A stretch of 64,000 bases of DNA from Sphingomonas sp. PAMC 26605 (GCF_000241485.1 NZ_JH584241.1:1225435-1289434), one strand, 5' to 3'; shown: positions 1 through 8,820, counted from the stretch's first letter. Notes: generated by a model not told the origin, from the letters alone. Numbers and translations are program-made.

Positions 1-869
1 GCGTCCTTCGAAAGGAACTTCGCCTCGACCATCGCGCCGAGCACGAGATTGGCACGATCGCGCGCACCCCTGAGGTTGACGGTGGGTGCGAGTTTCGACG
101 GCGCCTTGACCAGCCCGGCGAGCATCGCCGCCTGGGCGATCGACAGGTTTTCGGGCTTGCGCGCGAAATAATGGCGCGCCGCCGCGCGCAAGCCATAGAC
201 GTTGTCGCCGAAATAGACGTTCGACAGATAGCGCGACAGGATCTGGTCCTTGGTCAGCCACGCCTCGAGCCAGAAGGCGATCATCACCTCGCGAATCTTT
301 CGCGCGGCGGTGCGGTCCGAATCGAGAAAGGCGTTCTTGGCGAGTTGCTGCGTGATCGTGCTGCCGCCCTGGTCGCGCCCCTTCGACGTCAGATTGTGGA
401 AGAAGGCGCGCGCGATGCCGCGAGGGTCGACCCCCCAATGGCTGCGGAAGCGCCGGTCCTCGATCGCGAGAAAGGCGTTGGTGACATTCTTGGGCAGCTT
501 CGCCGCGTCGACCGGCGCGTCGATCACCGCGCCGCGCCGCGCGAAGGGCTTTCCGTCGTCGGCGAGCAGGGTGATGCTCGGCGGCGTCGGCGGCTGGAGC
601 GATTTGGACAGCGGTGCGGTCACTGCGAGCCAGCCGACCGCGAAGACGAACAGGATGATCAGCGCCGCCACGCCGCGCATCATCCAGCGCATATAAATGC
701 GGCGGCGAACGACCGGGACTTGCGCTGCATAGCGCGCGTAATCGAAGCTCGGCGGCGGCGGATAGCCCGGATCGGCGCGCCGCTGTGGCGGCGGCATGCC
801 GTGCGTCAGCTCGAGCGCGTCATCGGCGTCGCGCGGGTCGGCGTCGCGATCGGTGGAGAAGAAACGCAT
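1..869 (-). CDS. penicillin-binding protein 1-type transglycosylase (C-terminus beyond window)
   Basis: Bifunctional class A penicillin-binding protein that polymerises peptidoglycan glycan strands in the periplasm. The gene reads leftward from an ATG at 869 and runs off the window edge, so only about 290 N-terminal residues are visible. A proline-rich cytoplasmic tail (residues 1-60) is followed by one membrane anchor (about 65-86) and then the glycosyltransferase family 51 domain. The catalytic glutamate lies in IEDRRFRSHWG (Glu137), followed by GGSTITQQLAKN (about 168-179) and the RKIREVMIAFWLE segment. The transpeptidase domain, if present, is outside the window, so PBP1A, PBP1C or a monofunctional enzyme cannot be told apart. 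Membership of the GT51 family is certain. Confidence 0.92.
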   Translation of the reverse strand, partial: MRFFSTDRDADPRDADDALELTHGMPPPQRRADPGYPPPPSFDYARYAAQVPVVRRRIYMRWMMRGVAALIILFVFAVGWLAVTAPLSKSLQPPTPPSITLLADDGKPFARRGAVIDAPVDAAKLPKNVTNAFLAIEDRRFRSHWGVDPRGIARAFFHNLTSKGRDQGGSTITQQLAKNAFLDSDRTAARKIREVMIAFWLEAWLTKDQILSRYLSNVYFGDNVYGLRAAARHYFARKPENLSIAQAAMLAGLVKAPSKLAPTVNLRGARDRANLVLGAMVEAKFLSKD

Positions 870-1127
870 GACTAGATCCCGCAACGACGAACGGGTGTAT
901 TAGCCAAATAGGACAGCTGGTGCAAGCGGCGGGGTGACATGCAAAGCGCTGTAGCAGCCGACAGACGGGCAAGCGAGACGTTCTCCAGACCTCGCCCGAG
1001 CGCGATCGCTTGCCGAATCCCGTGCGGGCGGGGTAGGATCGCGCGCGACTTCCATCTTGAGGCGGAGCCCTGACAACGCTATCAGAGTGGCGTGAGGCGG
1101 TCGCGCCACTTTGCCGAAAGCCTGATC

Positions 1128-1733
1128 ATGTCCGATGCCCCACCCGCTTCGCTTTCTCCCGACCAGCCGCTGGTGGTCGGCATCGGCGGGACGATCGGAG
1201 GCACCTCGTCGACCGAGCGCGCGCTTGCGATCGCGCTCGAGGCGGCGGGCCAGGAAGGGTTTCGCACGCGGTTGTTCGGCGGGGCCGAGATGGGGCGCTT
1301 GCCGCTTTACGACCCCAAGGCGACGACGCGGACTCTCGAAGAGCGCGATTTCGTCGATACGATACGTCAGGCCTCGGCCTTGATCATCGCCTCCCCCGGT
1401 TATCACGGCAGCATTTCGGGCGTGGTCAAGAACGCACTCGACCTGCTCGAGGAAACCGCACGCGATCCGCACCGGCCGTATCTCGCCGACATGCCGGTCG
1501 GGCTGATCGCGACGGCGTATGGCTGGCAGGCGACGGGGAGCACGATCGCGGCGCTGCGCTCGATTGTCCACGCGCTGCGTGGCTGGCCGACCCCGTTTGC
1601 CGCCGCGGTCAATTCGCAAGTGACCAAGTTCGACGACGAGGGCGGCGCGAGCGATCCGGCGGTGCTCGAACAACTGCGGATGGTCGGCCAACAGGTCGCC
1701 CGCTTCGCGCCGCTGGCGATTCAGCATGGATGA
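1128..1733 (+). CDS. NAD(P)H-dependent FMN reductase family protein
   Basis: Flavodoxin-fold reductase of about 201 residues, expected to reduce FMN with NAD(P)H. The N-terminal strand-loop VVGIGGTIGGTSSTERAL is the FMN phosphate-binding region. The central SPGYHGSISGVVKNALDLL is the family signature that contacts the flavin ring. The ATG at 1128 was preferred to an upstream in-frame codon because family alignments begin just before this strand. The gene overlaps the next one by 8 bases, so the two are translationally coupled. The partner is a molybdopterin oxidoreductase, which suggests a sulfur-oxidation or sulfonate-related role, but the substrate is not shown by sequence alone. Confidence 0.85.
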   Translation: MSDAPPASLSPDQPLVVGIGGTIGGTSSTERALAIALEAAGQEGFRTRLFGGAEMGRLPLYDPKATTRTLEERDFVDTIRQASALIIASPGYHGSISGVVKNALDLLEETARDPHRPYLADMPVGLIATAYGWQATGSTIAALRSIVHALRGWPTPFAAAVNSQVTKFDDEGGASDPAVLEQLRMVGQQVARFAPLAIQHG

Positions 1734-2919
1734 CACGCTCCGCCAGCAGATCGGTCGGCGCGGCGCGCTCGCGCTCGGCGTGGGGGCGATCGCGAGCAGC
1801 CCGCTCTGGGCGCAGTCATTGGTCGATCTCGGCTTTTCCGAGAAGGATGGCCGACGCCCGCTGACCAATGCCTTTCCCGGCAAGACGGGGATGATCCTGC
1901 AGCGGACGCGCGGGCCGTTGCTCGAGACGCCGATGGCGGCGTTCGACGGCGCGCTGGCGGACGATCCGGCGACGCCCAACGACCGTTTCTTCGTGCGCTG
2001 GCATTATGCCGACATTCCGCTGTCGGTCGACGTCGCGGCGTTCCGGCTGCACATTAAGGGCGCGGTCAATCGCGCGCTGTCGCTTTCGCTCGATGCGATC
2101 CAGAGCTTGCCTGCCGTCGAGATCGCCGCGGTCAACCAGTGTTCGGGCAATTCGCGCGGGCTGTTCGGCCCGCGCGTTCCCGGCGCGCAATGGGGCAATG
2201 GCGCGATGGGGCACGCGGTGTGGACCGGCGTGCGCCTCTCGGACCTGCTCGATCGCGCGGGGGTCGCGGCGGGCGCGCAGCACGTCCGCTTCGCCGGGCT
2301 CGACCGGCCGCCGGGCGACGCGCCGTGGTTCGCCAAGACGCTGACGCTTGGCCAGGCGCGCAACCGCGACGTGATCGTCGCCTACGGGATGAACGGTGTG
2401 CAGCTGCCGCTGCTCAACGGCTTCCCGCTGCGGCTGATCGTTCCGGGCTATTATTCGACCTATTGGGTCAAGGCGCTCGATTCGATCGAGCTGCTGACCG
2501 CCCCCGATACGGGCTATTGGATGGACAAGGCGTATCGTATCCCGACCGCGCCGCGTGCGAGCGTTACGCCCGGTGCGAAGGATTTTCCGACCATGCCGAT
2601 CGGCCGCATGCTGCCGCGCGCCTTCTTCACCAGGGCCGATGCGCAGGCGGTGCGTGGGATCGCGATGGGCGGCGATGCCGGTGTCGCGAAGGTCGAATGG
2701 TCGATCGATGCGGGCCGGAGCTGGCATGCGGCACAGCTCGGGCGCGACCACGGGCCGTACGGCTTCCGTCGCTGGGCGGCGGTCTTGCCGCGCGGCAGCC
2801 ATACCGTCGCGGTGCGCACGACCAATCTGCGCGGTTTGATGCAGGCCGCCGATCCGATCTGGAACCCGGGCGGCTATATGCGCAGCGTGATCGAAACCGC
2901 GAAGGTCACCGTGGCATGA
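1726..2919 (+). CDS. sulfite oxidase/dehydrogenase-like molybdopterin oxidoreductase (SorA/SoxC type)
   Basis: Predicted periplasmic molybdenum enzyme of 397 residues. A twin-arginine type leader (Arg11-Arg12, then an Ala/Leu-rich stretch ending SSPLWAQ) fits Tat export of a cofactor-loaded protein. The molybdenum ligand is the cysteine of NQCSGNSRG (Cys139). GYYSTYWVKALDSIEL and the C-terminal dimerisation domain (VEWSIDAGRSW, WNPGGYM) follow as in the sulfite oxidase family. There is no cytochrome b5 domain, so electrons must leave through a separate carrier. The next gene, overlapping by ATGA, encodes a cytochrome c and is the obvious acceptor. The family also includes enzymes acting on other substrates, so sulfite is an inference. 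Confidence 0.87.
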   Translation: MDDTLRQQIGRRGALALGVGAIASSPLWAQSLVDLGFSEKDGRRPLTNAFPGKTGMILQRTRGPLLETPMAAFDGALADDPATPNDRFFVRWHYADIPLSVDVAAFRLHIKGAVNRALSLSLDAIQSLPAVEIAAVNQCSGNSRGLFGPRVPGAQWGNGAMGHAVWTGVRLSDLLDRAGVAAGAQHVRFAGLDRPPGDAPWFAKTLTLGQARNRDVIVAYGMNGVQLPLLNGFPLRLIVPGYYSTYWVKALDSIELLTAPDTGYWMDKAYRIPTAPRASVTPGAKDFPTMPIGRMLPRAFFTRADAQAVRGIAMGGDAGVAKVEWSIDAGRSWHAAQLGRDHGPYGFRRWAAVLPRGSHTVAVRTTNLRGLMQAADPIWNPGGYMRSVIETAKVTVA

Positions 2920-3275
2920 GCCGCGCGCTTTCCTCCATTGCGCTGCTGCTCGTGCTCGGCGGTTGCCAGCGGTATGCGACCCCGGGCGAGACGCATGACG
3001 GCGGCGGCGCGCCGCAGGCGATCGCGCTCAATTCGCAAAGCATGACGTTGCCGTCCGAGACCGTCGTGCTCCCCGCGAGCGCCGAGATCGTCAGCACCAA
3101 TTGCACCGCGTGCCACTCGGCCGAACTGATCCTGACGCAGCCCAGGCTCAAGCCCGAGCAATGGGCCGCCGAAGTCGCCAAGATGCGCACCGCGTACAAA
3201 GCGAGTTTCGCTGAATCGGAAGATCCCAAGCTCGTCGCGGCATTGCTCGCGCTGCAGCACGGCACCACGCCCTGA
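2916..3275 (+). CDS. small c-type cytochrome lipoprotein
   Basis: A 119-residue exported cytochrome. The N-terminal hydrophobic segment ends in a lipobox, LVLGGC (Cys17), so it is probably a lipid-anchored periplasmic protein. A single haem-binding CTACH lies at residues 63-67. The C-terminal part is short and helical, and no obvious distal methionine ligand could be placed with confidence. Its start overlaps the stop of the molybdopterin oxidoreductase (ATGA), as in SorA/SorB-type pairs where the cytochrome takes electrons from the molybdenum centre. It ends 7 bases before the stop of the convergent exporter gene. Confidence 0.85.
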   Translation: MSRALSSIALLLVLGGCQRYATPGETHDGGGAPQAIALNSQSMTLPSETVVLPASAEIVSTNCTACHSAELILTQPRLKPEQWAAEVAKMRTAYKASFAESEDPKLVAALLALQHGTTP

Positions 3276-3282
3276 GCATCGC

Positions 3283-4038
3283 TCAGCCGTAGGCACGCCA
3301 GAAGAATACGCCCGTGGTCACCGCGGTGACGAACAGCGTCCAGCCGCGCACCACACTCGCGGGAAGCCGTTTGCCGATATGCGCGCCGCCCCAGCCGCCG
3401 AGCATCCCCCCGGCAAGCATCGGCAGGCAAGCGCTCCACGCCACAAGTCCGACTGCGATGAACACGATCGCCGCGGCGGCATTGGCGACCGCGAGCATCA
3501 GCGTGCGCGGCGCGAACAACGCGCGCGGCGATACGCCTGCGAGCAGGCCATAGACCGCGGTCGTCATCAGCCCGACGCCACCGCCGAAATAGCCACCATA
3601 GATGCCGAGCAGACCTTGCGCGACGATCAGTGTCCGCGTGCCGATCGCGACGCGGCGGCGCAGCGCGTCGGCGGCGGCCTTGCCGAAGGCTATCACCAGG
3701 AAGGCGAAGAGCAGCAGCCAGGGAATGACGAGATCGAACACATGGCTCGGGGTGAGCGCGAGCAGCGCGCTGCCGGCGAGGCCACCGACGAAGGTGATCG
3801 AGACGAGCGCGCGCAGCCCGACCCCGCCGATCGGGGCGAGCTCATGGCGAAATGCCCAGGCGCTCGTGCCCGCGCCGGGAAGCAGCGCGACATTCGAAGT
3901 GGCATTGGCGGTATTGGCGGGGAGACCGAGCGCGATCAGCGCGGGTAGCGTTGCAAAGCTGCCGCCGCCGGCCAGCGCATTCATCGCGCCGCCGAGGATG
4001 CCGGCACCTGCGGCCAGCGCTATGGTAGGCAGAGTCAC
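3283..4038 (-). CDS. TauE/SafE family sulfite exporter-like permease
   Basis: Polytopic inner-membrane protein of about 251 residues with seven or eight hydrophobic segments. The paired glycine-rich motifs GGAMNALAGGGSFAT (near the N-terminus) and GIYGGYFGGGVG (middle) mark the TauE/SafE family, proposed to export sulfite or related organosulfur anions. A GTG at 4038 is preferred, with GAGG five bases upstream. The longer ATG start at 4071 lies inside a palindromic repeat and would add only residues encoded by that repeat. The gene converges on the molybdopterin oxidoreductase/cytochrome operon, which supports a shared sulfur role. Confidence 0.85.
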   Translation of the reverse strand: MTLPTIALAAGAGILGGAMNALAGGGSFATLPALIALGLPANTANATSNVALLPGAGTSAWAFRHELAPIGGVGLRALVSITFVGGLAGSALLALTPSHVFDLVIPWLLLFAFLVIAFGKAAADALRRRVAIGTRTLIVAQGLLGIYGGYFGGGVGLMTTAVYGLLAGVSPRALFAPRTLMLAVANAAAAIVFIAVGLVAWSACLPMLAGGMLGGWGGAHIGKRLPASVVRGWTLFVTAVTTGVFFWRAYG

Positions 4039-4050
4039 CCGTACCTCGTC

Positions 4051-4137
4051 ATGCCGGGCTTGTTCCGGCATCCATCGTACCGCACATCCTGCCCGCGCCG
4101 CTCTTGCTGCACGGTGGGCCCCGGGACAAGCCCGGGG
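4051..4137. repeat. pair of REP-like palindromes
   Basis: Two short palindromes of the extragenic type. The first has arms ATGCCGG (4051-4057) and CCGGCAT (4065-4071) around a 7-base loop. The second has arms CCCCGGG (4119-4125) and CCCGGGG (4131-4137) around ACAAG. They fill most of the gap between the exporter start and the rlmN stop, both on the minus strand, so the RNA hairpins could act at the 3' end of the rlmN transcript. Confidence 0.7.
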
Positions 4138-4150
4138 TGACGGGTGGGGG

Positions 4151-5359
4151 TCAGCCGAGCGCCGCCATTTTCGCCTCGGCCTGGCGATCGAGCTCGGCGC
4201 GGCTGAGCTTCTCGCTCGCGGTCTTCAACTGGCCGCATGCCGCATCGATGTCGCGCCCGCGCGGGGTGCGCACCGGCGCGCTGATCCCGGCGTCGAACAC
4301 GATGTTCGAGAACGACTTGATCCGCTCGGGCGTCGAGCATTCGTACGGCGCGCCCGGCCAAGGGTTGAACGGAATGAGGTTCACCTTCGCCGGCAGGTCG
4401 TAATGCTTGAGCAGCCGGACGAGTTCGCGCGCATCGGCGTCGCTGTCGTTCTTGTCCTTGAGCATCACGTATTCGAAAGTGATGCGCCGCGCATTGTTGG
4501 TGCCGGGATAATCGGCGCACGCCTGCAGCAGCTCCTCGATGCCGTATTTCTTGTTGATCGGCACCAGCTCGTCGCGGACTTCCTTGGTCACCGCGTGGAG
4601 CGAGATCGCGAGGTTGACCGAGATCTCCTCCCCCGCGCGCGCCATCAGCGGCACGACGCCCGAGGTCGAGAGCGTGATCCGGCGGCGCGACAGGCCGAGC
4701 CCGTCGCCGTCCATCACGATCTTCAACCCATCGCGGACATTGTCGAAATTGTAGAGCGGCTCGCCCATGCCCATCATGACGATGTTGGTGAGCATCCGCC
4801 CCTCGGGCTGGCTCGGCCATTCGCCGAGCGCATCGCGCGCAAGCATCACCTGGCCGACGATCTCGCCCGCGGTGAGGTTGCGAACGAGCCGCATCGTGCC
4901 CGTATGGCAGAAACGGCAGTTGAGCGTGCAGCCGACCTGGCTCGATACGCACAGCGTCCCGCGATCGGCGTCGGGAATGAACACCATCTCGTAATCGTTG
5001 CCGTCGTCCGAGCGCAGCAGCCATTTGCGCGTGCCGTCGTTCGACACCTGTGCCTCGACGACTTGCGGGCGCGAGATCACGAAGCGCTGCTCGAGCCACG
5101 GCTGCATCGTCTTGGCGATGTCGGTCATCAGCGCGAAGTCGCGGACGCCGCGATTGTAGATCCAGTGCCACAGCTGTTTCGCGCGGAGTTTCGCCTGCTT
5201 CGGGTCGAGCTGCGAGGTCTCGAGCGCGAGCCGCAGATCGGCCTTGGACAGGCCGAGCAAGTCGATCCGCCCGTCGCTGCGCGGCACGAAGGCGCGGGGG
5301 ACGGGCACAGGGTCGATATGGCCGGGAATGGCCATGAGGGTGGTCGCGGAGTTGGGCAT
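4151..5359 (-). CDS. rlmN: dual-specificity 23S rRNA / tRNA adenine-C2 methyltransferase RlmN
   Basis: Radical SAM enzyme that methylates A2503 of 23S rRNA and A37 of some tRNAs. The 402-residue product has the family N-terminal accessory domain ([14 protein letters not shown]) and then the CxxxCxxC cluster-binding motif CTLNCRFC (Cys144, Cys148, Cys151 from the chosen start). SAM contacts are at [14 protein letters not shown], and the C-terminal part contains [11 protein letters not shown], whose cysteine is the likely resolving residue. The start MPNSATT was preferred over an ATG four codons upstream; neither has a strong ribosome-binding site. A double REP unit separates it from the gene upstream. 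Confidence 0.96.
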   Translation of the reverse strand: MPNSATTLMAIPGHIDPVPVPRAFVPRSDGRIDLLGLSKADLRLALETSQLDPKQAKLRAKQLWHWIYNRGVRDFALMTDIAKTMQPWLEQRFVISRPQVVEAQVSNDGTRKWLLRSDDGNDYEMVFIPDADRGTLCVSSQVGCTLNCRFCHTGTMRLVRNLTAGEIVGQVMLARDALGEWPSQPEGRMLTNIVMMGMGEPLYNFDNVRDGLKIVMDGDGLGLSRRRITLSTSGVVPLMARAGEEISVNLAISLHAVTKEVRDELVPINKKYGIEELLQACADYPGTNNARRITFEYVMLKDKNDSDADARELVRLLKHYDLPAKVNLIPFNPWPGAPYECSTPERIKSFSNIVFDAGISAPVRTPRGRDIDAACGQLKTASEKLSRAELDRQAEAKMAALG

Positions 5360-5435
5360 GCGTCGGCACATAGCGTGTTTCGGCGCGTTTTTCCACAGGC
5401 GCGCGTTTCGCCGAGAAGCGTATTGACCAACACCC

Positions 5436-5518
5436 CGTCACCCTCGCGAAAGCGAGGGTCCCGCTTCTTCTTATGACGCGGACAAAGTAGCGGGATCCCC
5501 GCTTTCGCGGGGATGACG
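5436..5518. repeat. inverted pair of REP units
   Basis: Two copies of a REP-like unit of about 33 bases face each other. The first contains hairpin ACCCTCGC-GAAA-GCGAGGGT (5440-5459). The second contains ATCCCCGC-TTTC-GCGGGGAT (5495-5514). Both are flanked by CGTCA or its complement and by a CCCGCT segment, so the whole element folds back on itself. It lies between the IalB-like gene and rlmN, both on the minus strand. Confidence 0.8.
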
Positions 5519-5536
5519 GAGAAGGGAGGTCGGCCG

Positions 5537-6016
5537 CTAGTGCCCGACACACCCCAGCGACGCCGCATCGATCGCGGTCGCGGCCCCGCGTAAGGCATAG
5601 ACGTCCGCAAACGGCGCGCCGCTCTTCGCGAGCGTTTCGACGCTCATGCTGCGGCTGGCACGGATCGCGACGACGATCGCGGCGTCGGTGCGCGAATCGG
5701 GCGCCCACGCATCGGCATCGCCAGCGACCAGTTCGAAGCGCCGCTCGCCGACCGACAGCGTGACACGCGACTGGGGATTGCGCACACGGCTCAGCCGGAT
5801 GTGGAGCTGATTGCGAACGCCGCGCCCCGGCCAGGTCGCGACGCTGGCGAACGGACGCCAAGTCGAGGCCCCTCCCGCCTGGACCGGCTGCGCGATGGCA
5901 TAGCAGCGCAAGGGCGTCGTATCGGTGAAAGCACCCCAGCGATCGAACACGCCGAGCGAATCGCGCGCGGTTGCCGGAGCCGCGATCGCCAGCGCAAGCG
6001 CCACCAGCCGCTTCAC
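5537..6016 (-). CDS. IalB-like (invasion-associated locus B family) exported protein
   Basis: A 159-residue protein with a clear signal peptide (KRLVALALAIAAPATA). The body resembles IalB-family proteins: an early GVFDRWGAF segment, a cysteine at CYAIAQPV, a central RVTLSVGERRFEL strand and a C-terminal Gly-Cys. In other alphaproteobacteria the family is periplasmic or envelope-associated; its biochemical role is unclear. The start is GTG, overlapping the stop of the upstream phosphatase gene (GTGA), so the pair is one transcription unit. Confidence 0.72.
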   Translation of the reverse strand: MKRLVALALAIAAPATARDSLGVFDRWGAFTDTTPLRCYAIAQPVQAGGASTWRPFASVATWPGRGVRNQLHIRLSRVRNPQSRVTLSVGERRFELVAGDADAWAPDSRTDAAIVVAIRASRSMSVETLAKSGAPFADVYALRGAATAIDAASLGCVGH

Positions 6017-6666
6017 GCCGGTGCGTGCCCCGTGCCGCGATGGACCACCGACTCGACGCCGCGTTCGATCAGCACGACCGACCCTTGCGGCAATCCCGGC
6101 GCCGCGGGCGCGCCATATCCGGCCAGATCGGCCGCTCCGGTCATCACGCCGCGCAAAACGCGGCTCGAAATTCCGTGCATGATGACGAGCCGGTCACCCG
6201 AATCTTCGTCGGTATCGGACAGCCATCCTGACACACGCGCCACAATTTCGGGATAGGTTTCGCCATCTTCTGCGGCAAAAAGCAGCCCGTTGGCACGATC
6301 CACCACCGTGACGCCGTGCTCGGCGAGCTCGGCGTAATAGCGGCCGCCCCAGCTCCCCGTGCCGATCTCGGCCAGCCGCGGATCGGTCTTCGCCGCGTGC
6401 CAATCGAGTTCGAGATGCTCGGCGATGATCGCCAGCGTCTGTAAGGCGCGCCCGGTCGGCGAGGCCCATAAAGTCAGCGCGGGTTTTGCCCCCAGCTGCG
6501 CCCGCAACGCCCGCCCCATCTCGTCGGCCTGCGCAAAGCCGGCGCGCGTCAGCGGGGTGTGCGGATGGTCGCCCTGCAGCCGCCCGGCGGCGTTGAAAAC
6601 GGTCTCGCCGTGCCGCGCGATGTAATCGCGGCCGCTTCGTGGCGGCTTCTGGGCGTTGGACTCCAT
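6013..6666 (-). CDS. histidine phosphatase family (phosphoglycerate-mutase-like) protein
   Basis: Cytoplasmic phosphatase of 217 residues. The catalytic ARHGETVFNAAGRLQG motif places the phosphorylated histidine at position 19. The second conserved arginine is in SPTGRALQT, and the late catalytic histidine is in IMHGISSRVLRG. This histidine-phosphatase branch has many substrates (phosphoglycerate, sugar phosphates, alpha-ribazole phosphate). Nothing nearby, such as cobalamin genes, indicates which one. It is coupled to the IalB-like gene by a 4-base overlap. Confidence 0.85.
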   Translation of the reverse strand: MESNAQKPPRSGRDYIARHGETVFNAAGRLQGDHPHTPLTRAGFAQADEMGRALRAQLGAKPALTLWASPTGRALQTLAIIAEHLELDWHAAKTDPRLAEIGTGSWGGRYYAELAEHGVTVVDRANGLLFAAEDGETYPEIVARVSGWLSDTDEDSGDRLVIMHGISSRVLRGVMTGAADLAGYGAPAAPGLPQGSVVLIERGVESVVHRGTGHAPA

Positions 6667-6803
6667 GGTCTCGCTTTCAACCCCGTGTGGCGCAATAGCA
6701 ACGCCTTATCGCGTTGTCTGAGGTTCATGCAACGACGCTCCGCGCCACCTATTTGTGCAATCCCACCAGGGATCGGTGGATGTGTACCAATGGAGTTACC
6801 CCA

Positions 6804-7487
6804 ATGCGCAAGTTCGCTCTCACCGCTGCAACCGCAGCGCTTACGCTCGGCCTCGCGGCCCCCGCTTTCGCTCAGGACGGCCCCCCGCCCGCGCCGGCTC
6901 GCGACGATGCCACCTTCACCGGTCCCCGCGCCGGCGTGATCCTCGGTTATGACAAGCTGCAGCCCGGCCGCGGCCCGAATTCGGACATCGACAGCAACCG
7001 CAAGGCCGACGGCCTGACCTATGGTGGCGATATCGGCTATGACGCCGCGTTCCACGGTGTCGTGGTCGGCGTCGAAGGCGAAGTCACCGGATCGACCGCT
7101 GACGTCAGCAACGCCCCCACCAGCGCGGGTGCGCTGGGCTATGGTCGCGTCAAGACCGGCCGCGATCTCTATGCCGGCGCGCGCCTCGGCTACGTCGTCG
7201 CCCCCAAGACGATGATCTACGCCAAGGGCGGCTACACCAACGCGCGGCTCGATCTGACCGCGAACAACGGCACCGTCACCACCGGCAACCATTACAACCT
7301 CGACGGCTACCGCGTCGGCGCGGGTGTCGAGCAGAAGATCGGCCGTACGACCTATGCCAAGGTCGAGTATCGCTATTCGAACTATGGTGATGCGCGGCTC
7401 GAATATGCCAATGGCGGCAACACGAACAATTTCGACGTCAACACCGACCGCCACCAGGTCGTTGTCGGGCTTGGTGTCCGTTTCTGA
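6804..7487 (+). CDS. outer-membrane beta-barrel protein (Omp25/OmpW-like porin family)
   Basis: A 227-residue secreted protein. The signal peptide is textbook (RKFALTAATAALTLGLAAPAFA, cleaved before QDG). The remainder alternates short amphipathic strands with Asn/Gly-rich turns (LYAGARLGYVV, GYRVGAGVEQKIG, YAKVEYRYSNYG) and ends in VGLGVRF, the terminal aromatic typical of outer-membrane barrels. The start at 6804 has a GGAGTT ribosome-binding site 6 bases upstream; an upstream in-frame extension has no family support. It is followed by a strong terminator and stands alone, as abundant small barrels of the Omp25/RopB type often do. Confidence 0.85.
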   Translation: MRKFALTAATAALTLGLAAPAFAQDGPPPAPARDDATFTGPRAGVILGYDKLQPGRGPNSDIDSNRKADGLTYGGDIGYDAAFHGVVVGVEGEVTGSTADVSNAPTSAGALGYGRVKTGRDLYAGARLGYVVAPKTMIYAKGGYTNARLDLTANNGTVTTGNHYNLDGYRVGAGVEQKIGRTTYAKVEYRYSNYGDARLEYANGGNTNNFDVNTDRHQVVVGLGVRF

Positions 7488-7518
7488 ACCATAGCGGCAA
7501 GATTTTGCCGTGGCACGA

Positions 7519-7550
7519 AGGGGGTCGGAGCGCTTGCTCCGGCCCCTTTT
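7519..7550 (+). terminator. rho-independent terminator after the outer-membrane barrel gene
   Basis: Eleven-base stem GGGGTCGGAGC/GCTCCGGCCCC with one G-T pair and a 4-base loop, directly followed by TTTT. It begins about 32 bases after the stop and separates this gene from dnaN. Confidence 0.85.
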
Positions 7551-7648
7551 ATGTTTAAGGAAAGGGACACGGCGTATTGCCTCCGAATGTGCTGAAAAGC
7601 GCATGGATTCGGTGGGATGTTTGGGCGACTTTGGCCCGGGGGAACGAC

Positions 7649-8776
7649 ATGAAGGCGACGATCGAACGCGCGACCCTGTTGAAGGGCCTCAGCCACGTGC
7701 AAAGCGTGGTCGAGCGGCGCAATACCATTCCGATCCTGTCGAACGTGCTAATCGAGGCGACCGCCGAGGGCGGGCTCAAGCTGATGGCGACCGATCTCGA
7801 CCTGCAGATCAACGAGACGATCGCCGCCGCGGTCGACCAGCCCGGCGCGACGACGGTGTCGGCGCACACCTTCTTCGACATCTGCCGCAAGCTGCCCGAG
7901 GGCAGCCAGGTGAGCCTGGCCGCAGCCGACGGCAAGATGACGATCATGGCGGGCCGCGCGAAGTTCCAGCTCGGCACGCTGCCGCGCGACGATTTCCCGG
8001 TGATCGCCGAGGGCGAGCTGCCGGTGTCGTTCGAGCTGCCGGCGGAGACGCTCAAGCAGATCATCGACAAGACGCGCTTCGCGATCTCGACCGAGGAAAC
8101 GCGCTATTATCTCAACGGCATCTTCTGGCACGTATCGGACGATGGCGGTGCAGGCGGTGCGGGGCCGGTGCTGAAAGCCGCCGCGACCGACGGCCACCGC
8201 CTTGCGCGCGTGACGATGCCGCGGCCCGAGGGCGCCGAATCGATGCCCGACGTGATCATCCCGCGCAAGTGCATCGCCGAGCTGCGCAAGCTGCTCGACG
8301 AGGTCGACGGTTCGGTCGGCGTTTCGCTGTCGCCGACCAAGATCCGCTTCGATCTGGGACAGGCGCTGCTGACCTCGAAGCTGATCGACGGGACCTTCCC
8401 CGATTACAGCCGCGTCATCCCGACGGGCAACGACAAGATCCTCAAGATCGACCCGCGCAGCTTCGAAGAAGGCGTCGACCGCGTCTCGACGATCGCAACC
8501 GAGAAGACGCGCGCGGTTAAGATGGCGCTCGATCGCGACAAGATTATCCTGTCGGTGACGTCGCCTGAAAACGGCACGGCGGCCGAAGAAGTGCCCGGCG
8601 AATATGTCGCGCTCGGCTTCGAGATCGGCTTCAACAGCCGCTATCTGCTCGACATTCTCGGCCAGCTCGAGGGCGACACGATCGAGGTTCACCTCGCCGA
8701 TGCCGCAGCCCCGACGCTGATCCGCGAGAACGACAAGTCGTCGGCGCTGTACGTCCTCATGCCGATGCGCGTTTGA
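7649..8776 (+). CDS. dnaN: DNA polymerase III subunit beta (sliding clamp)
   Basis: The beta clamp, a ring that tethers DNA polymerase III to DNA. The 375-residue product starts MKATIERATLLKGLSHVQSVVERRNTIP, typical of the family, and ends with the universally conserved LMPMR-V segment that contributes to the client-binding pocket. All three repeated clamp domains are present at normal length. The ATG at 7649 was chosen because it aligns with other beta clamps; an upstream in-frame extension does not. No dnaA lies beside it. recF and gyrB follow later on the same strand. Confidence 0.97.
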   Translation: MKATIERATLLKGLSHVQSVVERRNTIPILSNVLIEATAEGGLKLMATDLDLQINETIAAAVDQPGATTVSAHTFFDICRKLPEGSQVSLAAADGKMTIMAGRAKFQLGTLPRDDFPVIAEGELPVSFELPAETLKQIIDKTRFAISTEETRYYLNGIFWHVSDDGGAGGAGPVLKAAATDGHRLARVTMPRPEGAESMPDVIIPRKCIAELRKLLDEVDGSVGVSLSPTKIRFDLGQALLTSKLIDGTFPDYSRVIPTGNDKILKIDPRSFEEGVDRVSTIATEKTRAVKMALDRDKIILSVTSPENGTAAEEVPGEYVALGFEIGFNSRYLLDILGQLEGDTIEVHLADAAAPTLIRENDKSSALYVLMPMRV

Positions 8777-8785
8777 ACCTTCCTT

Positions 8786-8820
8786 AGCCCCTCCCCTAAA
8801 GGGGAGGGGCTTAAGTTTTA
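8786..8820. terminator. bidirectional terminator between dnaN and the sorbosone dehydrogenase gene
   Basis: Perfect 11-base stem AGCCCCTCCCC/GGGGAGGGGCT with loop TAAA. It is followed by TAAGTTTT on the plus strand and by AAGGAAGG on the other side. It sits between two convergent genes and overlaps the end of the minus-strand one. Confidence 0.75.

Noticed and set aside
3602..5476. 624-codon plus-strand frame opposite the TauE gene and rlmN
   Set aside because: It runs across two genes and two palindromes; the product is Arg/His-rich with no motif.
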